64,000 nt of DNA from Burkholderia diffusa (GTDB lineage Bacteria; Pseudomonadota; Gammaproteobacteria; Burkholderiales; Burkholderiaceae): NCBI RefSeq assembly GCF_902499115.1, contig NZ_CABVPN010000019.1, forward strand, positions 62,001 to 126,000, given 5' to 3'. A program made the position numbers and the translations under genes. Below, piece by piece: positions 36,016-46,176 of the stretch (its first letter is position 1; each line of letters begins with the position of its first letter). A model generated the notes under the pieces. The model saw only the letters and a list, made by a program, of their open reading frames with translations, was not told the origin of the DNA and did no database searches.

Positions 36016-36595
36016 GTTCGGTCACCGTGAAAGTGAAGCGCTTCCAGTCCGACCCGAGCGTCCAGTCGCGGTTGTTCACCGCATCGACCTGGAACGGTTT
36101 CGGCATCAGCGCCGTATCGAGCTGCATCCGCACCGAGGCGGTGTAGGTTTCGCCGGCGCGCACCTGGTTGCGGTCGATCACGTGCCACGACGTGATGTGC
36201 CGGACGACCGCGAGCGCATCCTTCAGAGACGGGAAGCCGAGTTGCAGCCCGCCCGTCGACACGCGGTATTCGCGCGTGAGCGGCTGGAACGACAGGCGGA
36301 TCGTCTGCGACACCGACACCGGCTGCTCGTCGAACCAGTACCAGCGCGCGCGGCCCAGTTCGAAATCGGTCGTGAAGTAAAGCGGGATGCCCTTGTTGAC
36401 GGCATCCTCGAGGTTCGGATTCAGCTCGAAATCGAAGCGGGCATCGAGGCTCCAGCCGCTTCCGTCAGCCTGCAGCGATGCGCGCTGCACGGCGATCGAC
36501 TCGGCACGCGCCGGCCGAACGACAGTCAGGCACAGCGCCAACGCGACCAGCAGGACGGCCGCGAGCCGAAGTGGAAAAAGGTGTTTGATCGTCAC
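36005..36595 (-). CDS. DUF4390 protein, predicted exported
   Basis: 196 residues with a clear signal peptide (hydrophobic residues 10-25, cleavage near ARAES) and then a beta-rich domain with WYWFDEQPVSVSQTIRLSFQ in its middle, matching DUF4390. No function is known. It is located between rsmB and the NtrY-like kinase and overlaps both, a linkage seen widely in betaproteobacteria. The secreted domain could sense or modulate the kinase; that is only a suggestion from context. Confidence 0.82.
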   Translation of the reverse strand: MTIKHLFPLRLAAVLLVALALCLTVVRPARAESIAVQRASLQADGSGWSLDARFDFELNPNLEDAVNKGIPLYFTTDFELGRARWYWFDEQPVSVSQTIRLSFQPLTREYRVSTGGLQLGFPSLKDALAVVRHITSWHVIDRNQVRAGETYTASVRMQLDTALMPKPFQVDAVNNRDWTLGSDWKRFTFTVTERAK

Positions 36596-37980
36596 CGTTT
36601 CTGAAACCGCGCGTAGAAGAATCCGTCGTGATCGGTGTTCTGGTCGAGTGCGCCGGCCGCCCCGCCGTGCACGCCGCCCGGCAGCAGTTGGCCGGGCGCG
36701 TCCAATCGTACCGCATCTTCACAGGCCGCTTCAAACCAGCGAGCCTGCAACTCACCTTCCTCGGGGAAGATCGAACAGGTCACGTAGAGCAGTTCGCCGC
36801 CTGGCTTCACGAGCGGCCACAACGCTGTCAGGATGCGACGCTGCTCCGCGACGAGCGCGGCAATATCGGCTTCGCGGCGCAGCCAGCGAATGTCGGGATG
36901 ACGACGCACGATGCCGGACGCCGAGCACGGCACGTCGGCCAGGATGCGGTCGAACGGACGGCCGTCGTACCACGCGTCCGGCGCGCCCGCGTCGCCCACG
37001 CGCACGTCCGCCGCGAGAGACAGACGCGCGAGGTTCTCGCCGATACGCGCCGCGCGGGTCGCGTCGCTTTCGAGTGCGACGACTTCGGCGTCGGCCAGCT
37101 CGAGGATATGCCCGGTCTTGCCGCCCGGCGCCGCGCACGCGTCGAGCACGCGCATGCCGTCGCGCGCACCGAGCCATTCGGCCGCAAGCTGAGCACCGGC
37201 ATCCTGCACCGACACGACGCCGTCGGCAAAGCCCGGAATGCGGTCAACCGGCAGCGCCGACGCGAGCCGCACCGCATGGCGACCGATCCCGGTCGCCTCG
37301 ATTCCGCTCGCGCGCAGCGTATCGAGATACGCATCGACGGTTGCGCGGCGCGCGTTCACGCGCAGCGTCAGCGGACCCTGGCGCTCGCCGGCCGCAAGAA
37401 TCGTCTGCCAGGCTTCCGGCCACGCACGCTTCACCGCATCGACCCACCAAGTGCGGTAATTCCAGCGTGCGACGGGATCGTTCTGCATCGCCGCGACGAG
37501 CGCGTCGCGCTCACGCTGGAAACGCCGCAGCACGGCGTTGACCAGCCCCTTCGCGAACGCAAATTCGCGCCGTGCGCCGATCACGCTGACGGCCTGGTCG
37601 ACGATGGTGAATGCCGGATACGCCGCCGCGTCCTCCGGATCGAGCAGCAGCGCAAGCGCACCGGCGAGCACCGCATGCACATGCGCGGGCGGCGCCTTGC
37701 TGACCAGCCGGCCGATCAGCCAATCCGCACTGCCGAGACGACGCATCGTCCGATACGCGACGTCCTGCGTCGCGCCGCGCGCCAGCGCCTGCGCGCCGGC
37801 CGGCATCTGCGCGAACACCGCGGCCAGTGCCGCCGGCAGCGCGGTACCGCGCCGCACCGCATCGACGGCCTGCGCGGCCGCGTCGAGCGCGAAGCCCAGC
37901 GAATCGGGCGCGAGATGCAGCGCGGGCAGGCGCGCGGCGCGGCCGGAGGAAGACTGAGCGGAGGAGCGGGTTCGTGTCAT
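36592..37980 (-). CDS. rsmB: 16S rRNA (cytosine-967-C5) methyltransferase
   Basis: 462 residues. An N-terminal NusB-like helical domain (about residues 25-165) is followed by the methyltransferase: DACAAPGGKTGHILE binds SAM, DVPCSASG holds one catalytic Cys and VTCSIFPEEGE the other. It methylates C967 of 16S rRNA. ATG 37980 starts a basic, Ser-rich head; the conserved region begins about 25 residues later. It is preceded by htpX, from which a terminator separates it. Confidence 0.96.
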   Translation of the reverse strand: MTRTRSSAQSSSGRAARLPALHLAPDSLGFALDAAAQAVDAVRRGTALPAALAAVFAQMPAGAQALARGATQDVAYRTMRRLGSADWLIGRLVSKAPPAHVHAVLAGALALLLDPEDAAAYPAFTIVDQAVSVIGARREFAFAKGLVNAVLRRFQRERDALVAAMQNDPVARWNYRTWWVDAVKRAWPEAWQTILAAGERQGPLTLRVNARRATVDAYLDTLRASGIEATGIGRHAVRLASALPVDRIPGFADGVVSVQDAGAQLAAEWLGARDGMRVLDACAAPGGKTGHILELADAEVVALESDATRAARIGENLARLSLAADVRVGDAGAPDAWYDGRPFDRILADVPCSASGIVRRHPDIRWLRREADIAALVAEQRRILTALWPLVKPGGELLYVTCSIFPEEGELQARWFEAACEDAVRLDAPGQLLPGGVHGGAAGALDQNTDHDGFFYARFQKR

Positions 37981-38106
37981 CGGAGCAAAATCGGCAAACG
38001 GGTGCCGCGAGCGGCGGAAACCCAGCGGCCGCATGGCCGCCGCGATTCCAAACCGCGCATTGTAGCGTGCGATCATGCGGCCCCTTTACGGGGCGCACAA
38101 ATGAAA

Positions 38107-38134
38107 CACCCCGCAGCGCGGGGCATGCGGGGTG
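38107..38134 (-). terminator. Terminator after htpX
   Basis: CACCCCGCA (38107-38115) pairs with TGCGGGGTG (38126-38134), and on the minus strand TTTCATTTG follows. It lies between htpX and rsmB. Confidence 0.6.
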
Positions 38135-38155
38135 ATGTGTCGAGCGCGACGCGAC

Positions 38156-39013
38156 TTAGTCGAAGCGGCCGGTGCGCGCCATCTCCATCAGGCGCGCGAT
38201 GCGCTCCTCGGTCGCCGGGTGCGTGGAGAACAGATTCTGCAGACCGCCGCCGTGAAGCGGGTTCATGATCATCATCTGCGCGGTGGCCGGATGCGCTTCG
38301 GCCGCCTGGAACGGGATGCCGGCCGCATAGCGATGGATCTTGTCGAGCGCGGTGGCGAGCGACTGCGGATCTCCCGAGATCTGCGCGCCGCCGCGGTCGG
38401 CCTCGAACTCGCGCGCTCGCGAGATCGCCATCTGGATCAGCGCACCGGCGATCGGTGCGAGCAACGCGACTGCGATCCCCGCGATCGGGTTGGCCGGACG
38501 GCCGTTTTCGTCGCGACCGCCGAAGAACATCGCGAAGTTGGCCAGCGCCGAAATCGCGCCTGCCATCGTCGCGGTGATCGTCGAAATCAGGATGTCGCGA
38601 TGCTTCACGTGCGCGAGCTCATGCGCCATCACGCCGCGCATCTCGCGCTCGGACAGCACACGCAGGATGCCCGTCGTCGCGGCGACCGCCGCGTGCTCGG
38701 GGTTGCGGCCCGTGGCGAACGCGTTCGGCGCGTCCTCATTGATCAGGTAGACGCGCGGCATCGGCAGGTTCGCACGCGTGGCGAGCTCGCGCACCATCCG
38801 GTAGAACTGCGGCGCCGTGTTCTCGTCGACCTCCTGCGCGTTGTACATGCGCAGCACCATCTTGTCGGAGAACCAGTACGAGAAGAAATTCATGCCGAGC
38901 GCGAACAGCAGCGCGATCGTCATGCCGCGCGAGCCGCCGATCATGCCGCCGATCACGATGAACAGGGCCGTGATCGCGGCCATCAGCATCGCCGTTTTGA
39001 CCCAATTGAACAT
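38156..39013 (-). CDS. htpX: Membrane zinc metalloprotease HtpX
   Basis: 285 residues, the family length, from ATG 39013; AAGGAG lies five bases upstream, which rules against the GTG six bases earlier. Two N-terminal helices, the active-site HELAH (in MAHELAHVKHRD), two further helices near residues 150-200, and the third zinc ligand in REFEADRGG. HtpX degrades damaged inner-membrane proteins with FtsH. The gene is flanked by a LysE exporter and rsmB on the same strand. Confidence 0.97.
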   Translation of the reverse strand: MFNWVKTAMLMAAITALFIVIGGMIGGSRGMTIALLFALGMNFFSYWFSDKMVLRMYNAQEVDENTAPQFYRMVRELATRANLPMPRVYLINEDAPNAFATGRNPEHAAVAATTGILRVLSEREMRGVMAHELAHVKHRDILISTITATMAGAISALANFAMFFGGRDENGRPANPIAGIAVALLAPIAGALIQMAISRAREFEADRGGAQISGDPQSLATALDKIHRYAAGIPFQAAEAHPATAQMMIMNPLHGGGLQNLFSTHPATEERIARLMEMARTGRFD

Positions 39014-39113
39014 ACCCACTCCTTATCCGTCAGGGGACCCGCCGCACATTACGATGCACGGCGGAAAATTGTAAGCGATTTGTTAGATAAGGTCTTGCCG
39101 GAAAAATTCAATT

Positions 39114-39755
39114 TCAGCGTTGCGTCGCCGCGAGCCGCAACCCGAGGCCGACGAAGGCGCTGCCCACCGTGCGGTCAAGCCACTTCCTGACGCCCGGCTT
39201 GCCGGAAAAGCGCTGCGTGACGCTGCCCGCGACCCACGCGACGATGCAGCTCCAGATCGTGCTCATCACGAGGAACACCGAACCGAGAGCCAGGAACGCC
39301 AGCGCCTTGTGCGGGCTGTCGGCCGACACGAACTGCGGGAAGAACGACACGAAGAACAGCACGACCTTCGGGTTCAGCACGTTGGTCCAGAAACCCTGCA
39401 TGAACAGCTGGCGCAGCGGCTTCGCGGCCGTGGCCCGCGCCGCCTCGGCGCCTGCCGGCGCGGCGGCCTGCCTCGCGAGGATCATGCGCACGCCGAGATA
39501 GATCAGGTAAGCGGCACCGACCAGCTTGATCACCATGAACGCGGCGGCCGACGCCGCGAGCAGCGCAGTCAGGCCGAACGCGCACGCAAGCGCGTGCACG
39601 CAGCAGCCGGCGGAGATGCCGAGCGCGGACATCAGCCCCGCGCCACGGCCCTGCGCGACGCTGCGGCCGACGATGTACGCCGTATCGGGGCCGGGCGTGA
39701 CGTTCAGCAGGAAAACCGCGAGCACGAAGAAGCCGAAATGGGTGATGCCAAGCAT
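39114..39755 (-). CDS. LysE/RhtB-family amino-acid exporter
   Basis: 213 residues with about six membrane helices. LNVTPGPDTAYIVGRSVAQG (residues 17-36) is the LysE signature, and GFWTNVLNPKVVLFFVSFFPQF is the second conserved block. Exports an amino acid or homoserine-lactone-type substrate; which one is not visible. It stands between fmt and htpX with about 100 bp on each side. Confidence 0.9.
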   Translation of the reverse strand: MLGITHFGFFVLAVFLLNVTPGPDTAYIVGRSVAQGRGAGLMSALGISAGCCVHALACAFGLTALLAASAAAFMVIKLVGAAYLIYLGVRMILARQAAAPAGAEAARATAAKPLRQLFMQGFWTNVLNPKVVLFFVSFFPQFVSADSPHKALAFLALGSVFLVMSTIWSCIVAWVAGSVTQRFSGKPGVRKWLDRTVGSAFVGLGLRLAATQR

Positions 39756-39865
39756 GAAAACCTCGAAATCGGAAAGCGCAGGGAAATTCTACGCGCGCCT
39801 GCTGCGCCGTGCGACTCGGCCATCCGGCCAATTGCGCACGACCGGCATGTCGGGTCGAATGACGC

Positions 39866-40858
39866 TCACAGCCCGTCGGGCAACGCGAAGCGCTGGCCCG
39901 CGGCGAGCGGCGAGCCGGCCAGGAATTCGCGCGCGGGCAGCCGCTTGCCGCCCGGCTTCTGCAGTTGCGTGACGCGCAGCGCGCCGCCACCGCATGCGAC
40001 GACCACGCCTTCCGGCGAAGCCTCGACGATCGTGCCGGGCACCGCGTCGACAATCCCGCCGCGCGCCGCCACGGGCTCGGCCGCCCACAGCTTGATTGCC
40101 GCGCCGTCGAGCATCGCGACGCCGCCCGGGAACGGGTCGAACGCGCGCACCTGGCGCGCGAGCACGTCGGCCGGCTTGCGCCAGTCGAGCGCCGCTTCGT
40201 GCTTGCCGATCTTTTCCGCGTAAGTCACGCCGTCGGCCGGTTGCGGGGTGGCGGGCAGCGCGCCGTCGCGCTCGAGCCGCACCAGGGCGTCGACGATCAG
40301 GCGCGCGCCGTCGGCGGCCAGCCGGTCGTGAAGCGTCGCGGTCGTATCGTCGGCCGCAATCGCGACGCGCGCTTCGTCGATCATCGCGCCGGTGTCAAGG
40401 CCGGCGTCCATCTGCATCAGCGTGACGCCCGTCTCGGCGTCACCGGCCTCGATCGCGCGATGGATCGGCGCGGCGCCGCGCCAGCGCGGCAGCAGTGACG
40501 CGTGGATGTTGATGCAGCCGGCGCGCGGAATGTCGAGCACTTCCTGCGGCAGCAGCAGGCCGTATGCGGCGACCACCATCACGTCGTGCGGTGTCGTGCG
40601 CAGCAGCTCGATCGCGTCGGCCGCCTCCGTCGGGTACTTGCCCGCGCGGCGCAGCGACGTCGGCTGCGCGACGGACATTCCGTGCTCGACGGCATAGCGC
40701 TTCACGGCGCTCGCCTGCAGTTTCATCCCGCGCCCGGCGGGACGGTCGGGCTGGGTGAGCACGAGCGGCACCGGAAAACCGGCCTCATGGATCGCGGCGA
40801 GTGCGGCCGCGGCGAATTCCGGCGTGCCGGCAAAAATCACGCGCAACGTATGGGTCAT
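39866..40858 (-). CDS. fmt: Methionyl-tRNA formyltransferase
   Basis: 330 residues from ATG 40858. The formyl-THF domain has FAGTPEFAAAAL at the start and the catalytic region NIHASLLPRWRGAAPI (Asn, His) with later Asp in GAMIDEA; an OB-fold C-terminal domain follows. It formylates Met-tRNA for initiation. It lies 34 bp after def, the enzyme that later removes the formyl group, so the pair is an operon. Confidence 0.97.
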   Translation of the reverse strand: MTHTLRVIFAGTPEFAAAALAAIHEAGFPVPLVLTQPDRPAGRGMKLQASAVKRYAVEHGMSVAQPTSLRRAGKYPTEAADAIELLRTTPHDVMVVAAYGLLLPQEVLDIPRAGCINIHASLLPRWRGAAPIHRAIEAGDAETGVTLMQMDAGLDTGAMIDEARVAIAADDTTATLHDRLAADGARLIVDALVRLERDGALPATPQPADGVTYAEKIGKHEAALDWRKPADVLARQVRAFDPFPGGVAMLDGAAIKLWAAEPVAARGGIVDAVPGTIVEASPEGVVVACGGGALRVTQLQKPGGKRLPAREFLAGSPLAAGQRFALPDGL

Positions 40859-40892
40859 GACAGCGTTCGGGATCGGTCTGGGCAAACGCGCG

Positions 40893-41396
40893 TCACATCG
40901 CGCGTTCGAGTTTCTTCATCTTCGTCTTGATACGGTTCTGCTTCAGCGGCGACAGGTATTCGACGAACACGCGACCCATCAGGTGATCCATCTCGTGCTG
41001 CACGCACACGGCGAGAAGGCCCTCGCAGTCGAGCTCGAAGGTCTCGCCCTGCTCGTTGAGCGCACGCACACGCACGTGGTCGGGACGCTCGACTTCGTCG
41101 TAGATCCCGGGTACCGACAGGCAGCCCTCCTCGTAGATCTGTTTCACGTCGCTCGACCAGATGATCTCGGGATTGATGAACGCGCGCAGCTCGTTCTTCT
41201 CCTCGGAGACGTCGATCACGATCACGCGCTCGTGCACGTCGACCTGCGTCGCCGCCAGGCCGATGCCCGGCGCGGCGTACATGGTTTCGGCCATGTCGGC
41301 GACGAGCTTGCGGATCCGGTCGTCGACCTTGTCGACGGGCTTGGCGACCTTGTGCAGCCGCTTGTCGGGGTAATGAAGAATGTTCAGCAAAGCCAT
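40893..41396 (-). CDS. def: Peptide deformylase
   Basis: 167 residues. All three motifs are present: GIGLAATQ, EGCLS (metal-binding Cys) and QHEMDHL (two His and the catalytic Glu). It removes the formyl group from nascent proteins. First gene of def-fmt, divergent from dprA with 229 bp between the start codons. Confidence 0.98.
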   Translation of the reverse strand: MALLNILHYPDKRLHKVAKPVDKVDDRIRKLVADMAETMYAAPGIGLAATQVDVHERVIVIDVSEEKNELRAFINPEIIWSSDVKQIYEEGCLSVPGIYDEVERPDHVRVRALNEQGETFELDCEGLLAVCVQHEMDHLMGRVFVEYLSPLKQNRIKTKMKKLERAM

Positions 41397-41625
41397 GGTG
41401 TTCGGTATTCGGTGGAGCGGCACGCCGCATCGGCCATCCGGCCGGCTGGCGCCGCCGCCGGGATGCAATGAAGATGAGGCGGACGCGCGGCATGTCAACG
41501 CCGCGGGTCTGCCTCCTGCAATTGGCCGGACGCTCGCGCGCGCGGCCCTGTCGAGTATTTCGGATGATGAAAATTTTATCATGGCGCCACGCGGTTCGCT
41601 GGCCGCCGCATTCGAGGGGAACCTC

Positions 41626-42900
41626 ATGTCGCCGCAAGCGCTGACGACCTCCGCGTTGCGTGCGTGGCTGCAGCTCTCGCATGCGCCGGGACTCTCGCCC
41701 GCCGTGCTGCGTGCGCTGCTCGATGCATTCGGCTCGCCGACGGCGCTGCTGCGCGCGTCCGACCAGGCCATCGGTGCGGCGAGCAGCGCTGCCACCGCGC
41801 GGGCAGTGCGCACCAGCGAGCGGAACGACCTCGATGCGCGCACCGACGCCACACTGGCATGGCTCGATACACCGGGCAACGCGATCGTCACGCTCAACGA
41901 TCCCGTCTATCCGCCGCGGCTGCGCGACCTGCATGATCCGCCATCGCTGCTATATGTAAAGGGCAGGCTCGACTTGCTGCACGGACGCGGGCTCGCCGTG
42001 GTCGGCAGCCGCCATGCAACGCCGCAGGGGCTCGCAGACGCCACGCGCTTCTCGCATGCGCTGTCCGATGCGGGCCTCGTGATCGTCTCCGGTCTCGCGC
42101 TCGGCATCGACGGCGCCGCACATCGCGGCGGGCTCGACGGCCGCGCCGGCACGGTCGCGGTGATCGCGACGGGTGCCGATCTCGTCTATCCGGCTCGGCA
42201 CCGCACCCTTGCGCACGAGATTGCCGCACGTGGCGCGATCGTTTCCGAATGGCCGCTCGGCACACCCGCGCGGGCGTCACATTTCCCGCAGCGCAACCGG
42301 CTGATCGCTGCGCTCGCGCTCGGCGCGCTCGTCGTCGAAGCCGCGCCGCGCTCCGGCTCGCTGATCACCGCGCGGCTCGCGAACGAGCTGGGCCGCGACG
42401 TGTTCGCGATGCCGGGCTCGATCCACGCGCCGCTCGCGCAGGGCTGCCACGCGCTGATCCGCGACGGCGCGAAGCTCACCGCGACGCCGCTCGACGTGCT
42501 TGAGGAATACGGGTTGGGCGAACCGGCTGCTCACGTCGGCCGCGCGGCGAATTCGCGTTCGCGCCCCGATAACGGAGGAACGACCGACACCCCCGGGCAG
42601 TGCGCGGGCGAGCACATCGGGAAAGCGGGTTCCGCCATTCCGGCCGCTGCGCCCGCCGAGATCGACGGCACGCCAACCGACAACCCGGCCGAACAATCCG
42701 TGCTCGCCGCACTGGGATACGGCCCCGTTACTTACGAGTGGCTCGCCGAGCACACCGGCTTGCCCGACGACGCGCTGCACCGCTCGCTACTCGGGCTCGA
42801 ACTGGCCGGCCGCGTTGCGAGCATGCCCGGCGGACGCTTCGCGCGGCTTGACGCAACGCCCACCCCGCCCGCGTCCGGCGTGCTACAGTCCCCCGCATAG
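41626..42900 (+). CDS. dprA: DNA-processing protein DprA
   Basis: 424 residues from ATG 41626, preceded by GAGGGGA; an in-frame ATG at 41581 lacks a ribosome site. N-terminal helical (SAM-like) domain, a Rossmann DNA-binding core (VVGSRHATPQG, SGLALGIDGAAHRGGL, PGSIHAPLAQGCHALIR) and, after a roughly 75-residue disordered linker, a winged-helix C-terminal domain. DprA loads RecA on incoming single-stranded DNA in natural transformation. A thioredoxin-like gene follows 36 bp later. Confidence 0.93.
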   Translation: MSPQALTTSALRAWLQLSHAPGLSPAVLRALLDAFGSPTALLRASDQAIGAASSAATARAVRTSERNDLDARTDATLAWLDTPGNAIVTLNDPVYPPRLRDLHDPPSLLYVKGRLDLLHGRGLAVVGSRHATPQGLADATRFSHALSDAGLVIVSGLALGIDGAAHRGGLDGRAGTVAVIATGADLVYPARHRTLAHEIAARGAIVSEWPLGTPARASHFPQRNRLIAALALGALVVEAAPRSGSLITARLANELGRDVFAMPGSIHAPLAQGCHALIRDGAKLTATPLDVLEEYGLGEPAAHVGRAANSRSRPDNGGTTDTPGQCAGEHIGKAGSAIPAAAPAEIDGTPTDNPAEQSVLAALGYGPVTYEWLAEHTGLPDDALHRSLLGLELAGRVASMPGGRFARLDATPTPPASGVLQSPA

Positions 42901-42936
42901 AGGCGGCCGTGCCGCCGACGCTACTCAAGGAATTCC

Positions 42937-43317
42937 ATGCCCGCGCTGAATCTCGACACCGATGCCGATCGGATCGCCGAGCGCCTCGCCGATCCCGACA
43001 CGCTGCTGGTCGCCTGCCTGTGCGCCGAATGGTGCGGCACCTGCCGCGAGTACCGAACGGCCTTCGACCAGCTCGCCGACGCCCATCCCGAGGCCTGCTT
43101 CGCGTGGATCGACGTCGAAACCCATGCCGACCGGCTCGACGATCTCGACGTCGAGAATTTCCCGACGATCCTGATCGAGGACGCGAACACCGCGCGCTTC
43201 TTCGGCACGGTGCTGCCGCACGCGGCGATCGTCGAACGGATGCTGTCCAACCTGAGCGCCGTGCCCGGCGCGCCTCACGCACCGAAATTGCGCAACATCC
43301 TGAATGTCGAGGCGTAA
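42937..43317 (+). CDS. Thioredoxin-family protein
   Basis: 126 residues with a thioredoxin fold. The redox motif is WCGTC (residues 32-36; classical thioredoxin has WCGPC), and the cis-Pro is in ENFPTILI. No signal peptide, so it is cytoplasmic. Directly downstream of dprA and probably cotranscribed. A 190-bp gap with its own promoter precedes topB. The partner is unknown. Confidence 0.85.
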   Translation: MPALNLDTDADRIAERLADPDTLLVACLCAEWCGTCREYRTAFDQLADAHPEACFAWIDVETHADRLDDLDVENFPTILIEDANTARFFGTVLPHAAIVERMLSNLSAVPGAPHAPKLRNILNVEA

Positions 43318-43444
43318 GCCGCACGCCAGCCCGGCAGCTTTTCGCGCCGTCGCGCGTGCCGCCACGCCGGGCGCTTGCCGCCATTGCGGCCCCCCACTAT
43401 GATGAGCCGCTTTTTGCACGCCGCGCCGCCGTCGCCACGGCGTG

Positions 43445-43453
43445 TGCTATAAA
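43445..43453 (+). promoter_or_regulatory. Extended -10 promoter of topB
   Basis: TG at 43445-43446 followed after one base by TATAAA (43448-43453) is an extended -10 element, 56 bp before the topB start. No -35 at the usual distance. Confidence 0.5.
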
Positions 43454-43508
43454 GCCGTCGTAAAAGGGACCCACGCCGGCGAACCCGGTCTACCAACACA
43501 CATCTGTC

Positions 43509-46106
43509 ATGTCCAAAGCACTGATCATTGCGGAAAAGCCTTCTGTCGCGAACGACATCGCGCGCGCTTTGGGCGGCTTTACAAAGCATGACGAGTACTT
43601 CGAGAGCGACGAATTCGTCCTCTCGTCCGCGGTCGGCCACCTGCTGGAAATCGCCGCCCCGGAAGAGTACGAGGTCAAGCGGGGGAAATGGAGCTTCGCT
43701 CATCTGCCCGTCATCCCCCCGCATTTCGACCTGAACCCGATCGCAAAAAGCGAGTCGCGCCTGAAAGTCCTGACCAAGCTCATGAAGCGCAAGGACGTCG
43801 ACCGCCTGATCAACGCATGTGACGCGGGGCGCGAGGGCGAGCTGATTTTCCGCCTGATCGTGCAGCACGCGAAGGCGAAGCAGCCGGTCCAGCGCCTTTG
43901 GCTGCAGTCGATGACGCCGCAGGCGATCCGCGACGGTTTCGCGCATCTGCGCAGCGACACGGACATGCAGCCGCTCGCCGACGCCGCACGCTGCCGCTCG
44001 GAAGCCGACTGGCTCGTCGGGATCAACGGCACGCGGGCGATGACCGCGTTCAACAGCAAGGGCGGCGGCTTCTTCTTGACGACCGTCGGCCGCGTTCAGA
44101 CGCCTACGTTGTCGATCGTCGTCGAACGTGAAGAGAAAATCCGCCGTTTCATCCCGCGCGACTACTGGGAAGTGAAGGCCGAGTTCGCCTGCGCGGGCGG
44201 CTTCTACGAAGGCAAGTGGTTCGACCCGAAATTCAAGCGCGACGAATTCGATCCGGAAAGGCGCGACTCCCGCCTGTGGAGCCTGCCGGCCGCCGAAACG
44301 ATCGTCGCCGCGTGCCGCGACCATGTCGGCACGGTGTCCGAGGAATCGAAGCCGTCGACGCAACTGTCGCCGCTGCTGTTCGACCTGACGAGCCTGCAGC
44401 GCGAGGCGAACAGCCGCTTCGGCTTCTCCGCGAAGAACACGCTCGGTCTCGCGCAGGCGCTGTATGAAAAGCACAAGGTGCTGACGTACCCGCGTACCGA
44501 CGCGCGCGCGCTGCCGGAAGACTACATCTCGACGGTGCAGTCCACGCTCGAGATGCTCAAGGAGAGCCACAACTATCTGCCGCACGCGAAGCAGGTGCTC
44601 GACAAGGGCTGGGTGAAGCCGAACAAGCGGATCTTCGACAACTCGAAGATCAGCGACCACTTTGCAATCATCCCGACGCTGCAGGCGCCGAAGTCGCTGT
44701 CCGAGCCGGAGCAGAAGCTGTACGACATGGTCGTGAAGCGCTTCCTCGCGGTGTTCTTCCCGGCGGCCGAATTCCGCGTCACGACGCGGATCACCGAAGT
44801 CGCCGGTCATCACTTCAAGACCGAAGGCAAGGTGCTCGTCGAGCCGGGCTGGCTGCAGGTGTACGGCCGCGACGCCGAAGGCGCGGACGCGAACCTCGTG
44901 CCGGTGCAGAAGGACGAGAAGGTGAAGACGGACGAGATCGCCGCCGTCGCGCTCGTGACGAAGCCGCCCGCACGCTACTCGGAAGCGACGCTGCTGTCGG
45001 CGATGGAAGGCGCGGGCAAGCTCGTCGAGGACGACGAGCTGCGCGAGGCGATGGCCGCGAAGGGCCTCGGCACGCCGGCCACGCGCGCGGCGATCATCGA
45101 AGGCCTGCTCGGCGAGAAATATCTCGTGCGCGAAGGCCGCGAACTGATCCCGACCGCGAAGGCATTCCAGCTGATGACGCTGCTGCGCGGGCTCGGCGTG
45201 AAGGAACTGACCGCGCCCGAGCTCACCGGCGAATGGGAATACAAGCTGTCGCAGATGGAGCGCGGCAACCTCGGGCGTGACGCGTTCATGCAGGAAATCG
45301 CCCGCATGACGCAGCAGATCGTCAAGCGCGCGAAGGAATATGATTCCGACACGATCCCCGGCGATTACGCGACGCTCGAGACACCCTGTCCGAACTGCGG
45401 CGGCCAGGTGAAGGAAAACTACCGCCGCTTCGCGTGCACGAAGTGCGAGTTCTCGATCTCGAAGATTCCGGGCAGCCGACAGTTCGAGATCGCGGAAGTC
45501 GAGGAATTGCTGCAGCAGAAGACCATCGGTCCGCTGTCCGGCTTCCGCAGCAAGATGGGCCGCCCGTTCTCGGCGATCCTGAAGCTCTCGTTCGACGACG
45601 AGACGAAGAACTACAAGCTCGAGTTCGACTTCGGCCAGGACCAGGGCGGCGAGGAAGGTGAGGCGCCCGACTTCTCCGCGCAGGAACCGGTCGGCGCGTG
45701 CCCGAAGTGCAAGGGCCGCGTGTTCGAGCACGGGATGAGCTATGTGTGCGAGCACTCGGTCGCGAATCCGAAGACCTGCGACTTCCGTTCGGGCAAGGTG
45801 ATCCTGCAGCAGGAAATCACGCGCGAGCAGATGGCGAAGCTGCTGGCCGACGGCCGCACGGATCTGCTGCCGAACTTCAAGTCGTCCCGCACGGGCCGCA
45901 ACTTCAAGGCCTTCCTCGTGAAGCAGCCGGACGGCAAGATCGGTTTCGAGTTCGAGAAGAAGGAGCCGAAGGCTGCCGCCGCGAAGAAGACGGCAAAATC
46001 GGCGACGAAGGACGCCGAAACCGTGACGGAAGGCGCCGAAGAGAAACCGGCACCGGCTCGCAAGACCGCCGCCCGCAAGACGACGGCGCGCAAGACGGGC
46101 TCGTAA
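43509..46106 (+). CDS. topB: DNA topoisomerase III
   Basis: 865 residues. TOPRIM domain at the N-terminus (LIIAEKPSVA, NACDAGREGELI), catalytic Tyr in VLTYPRTDARALP (near residue 330), then C-terminal zinc-ribbon regions (CPNCGGQ with CTKCEF; CPKCKGR) and a Lys/Ala-rich tail that should bind DNA. A type IA enzyme that decatenates replication and recombination intermediates. It is longer than E. coli TopB (653) because of the C-terminal zinc and basic regions. Confidence 0.95.
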   Translation: MSKALIIAEKPSVANDIARALGGFTKHDEYFESDEFVLSSAVGHLLEIAAPEEYEVKRGKWSFAHLPVIPPHFDLNPIAKSESRLKVLTKLMKRKDVDRLINACDAGREGELIFRLIVQHAKAKQPVQRLWLQSMTPQAIRDGFAHLRSDTDMQPLADAARCRSEADWLVGINGTRAMTAFNSKGGGFFLTTVGRVQTPTLSIVVEREEKIRRFIPRDYWEVKAEFACAGGFYEGKWFDPKFKRDEFDPERRDSRLWSLPAAETIVAACRDHVGTVSEESKPSTQLSPLLFDLTSLQREANSRFGFSAKNTLGLAQALYEKHKVLTYPRTDARALPEDYISTVQSTLEMLKESHNYLPHAKQVLDKGWVKPNKRIFDNSKISDHFAIIPTLQAPKSLSEPEQKLYDMVVKRFLAVFFPAAEFRVTTRITEVAGHHFKTEGKVLVEPGWLQVYGRDAEGADANLVPVQKDEKVKTDEIAAVALVTKPPARYSEATLLSAMEGAGKLVEDDELREAMAAKGLGTPATRAAIIEGLLGEKYLVREGRELIPTAKAFQLMTLLRGLGVKELTAPELTGEWEYKLSQMERGNLGRDAFMQEIARMTQQIVKRAKEYDSDTIPGDYATLETPCPNCGGQVKENYRRFACTKCEFSISKIPGSRQFEIAEVEELLQQKTIGPLSGFRSKMGRPFSAILKLSFDDETKNYKLEFDFGQDQGGEEGEAPDFSAQEPVGACPKCKGRVFEHGMSYVCEHSVANPKTCDFRSGKVILQQEITREQMAKLLADGRTDLLPNFKSSRTGRNFKAFLVKQPDGKIGFEFEKKEPKAAAAKKTAKSATKDAETVTEGAEEKPAPARKTAARKTTARKTGS

Positions 46107-46176
46107 TGCTCGGGTTGCCGGGGGTCTCCCCCCCGGCGCGTCGCGCGCCGGTCGAACGACCATGAAAGCGGCAATA

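Noticed and set aside
43275..46163. 962-codon open frame antisense to topB
   Set aside because: No recognisable domain and repetitive R/D/V/L composition; the topB frame explains the region fully.
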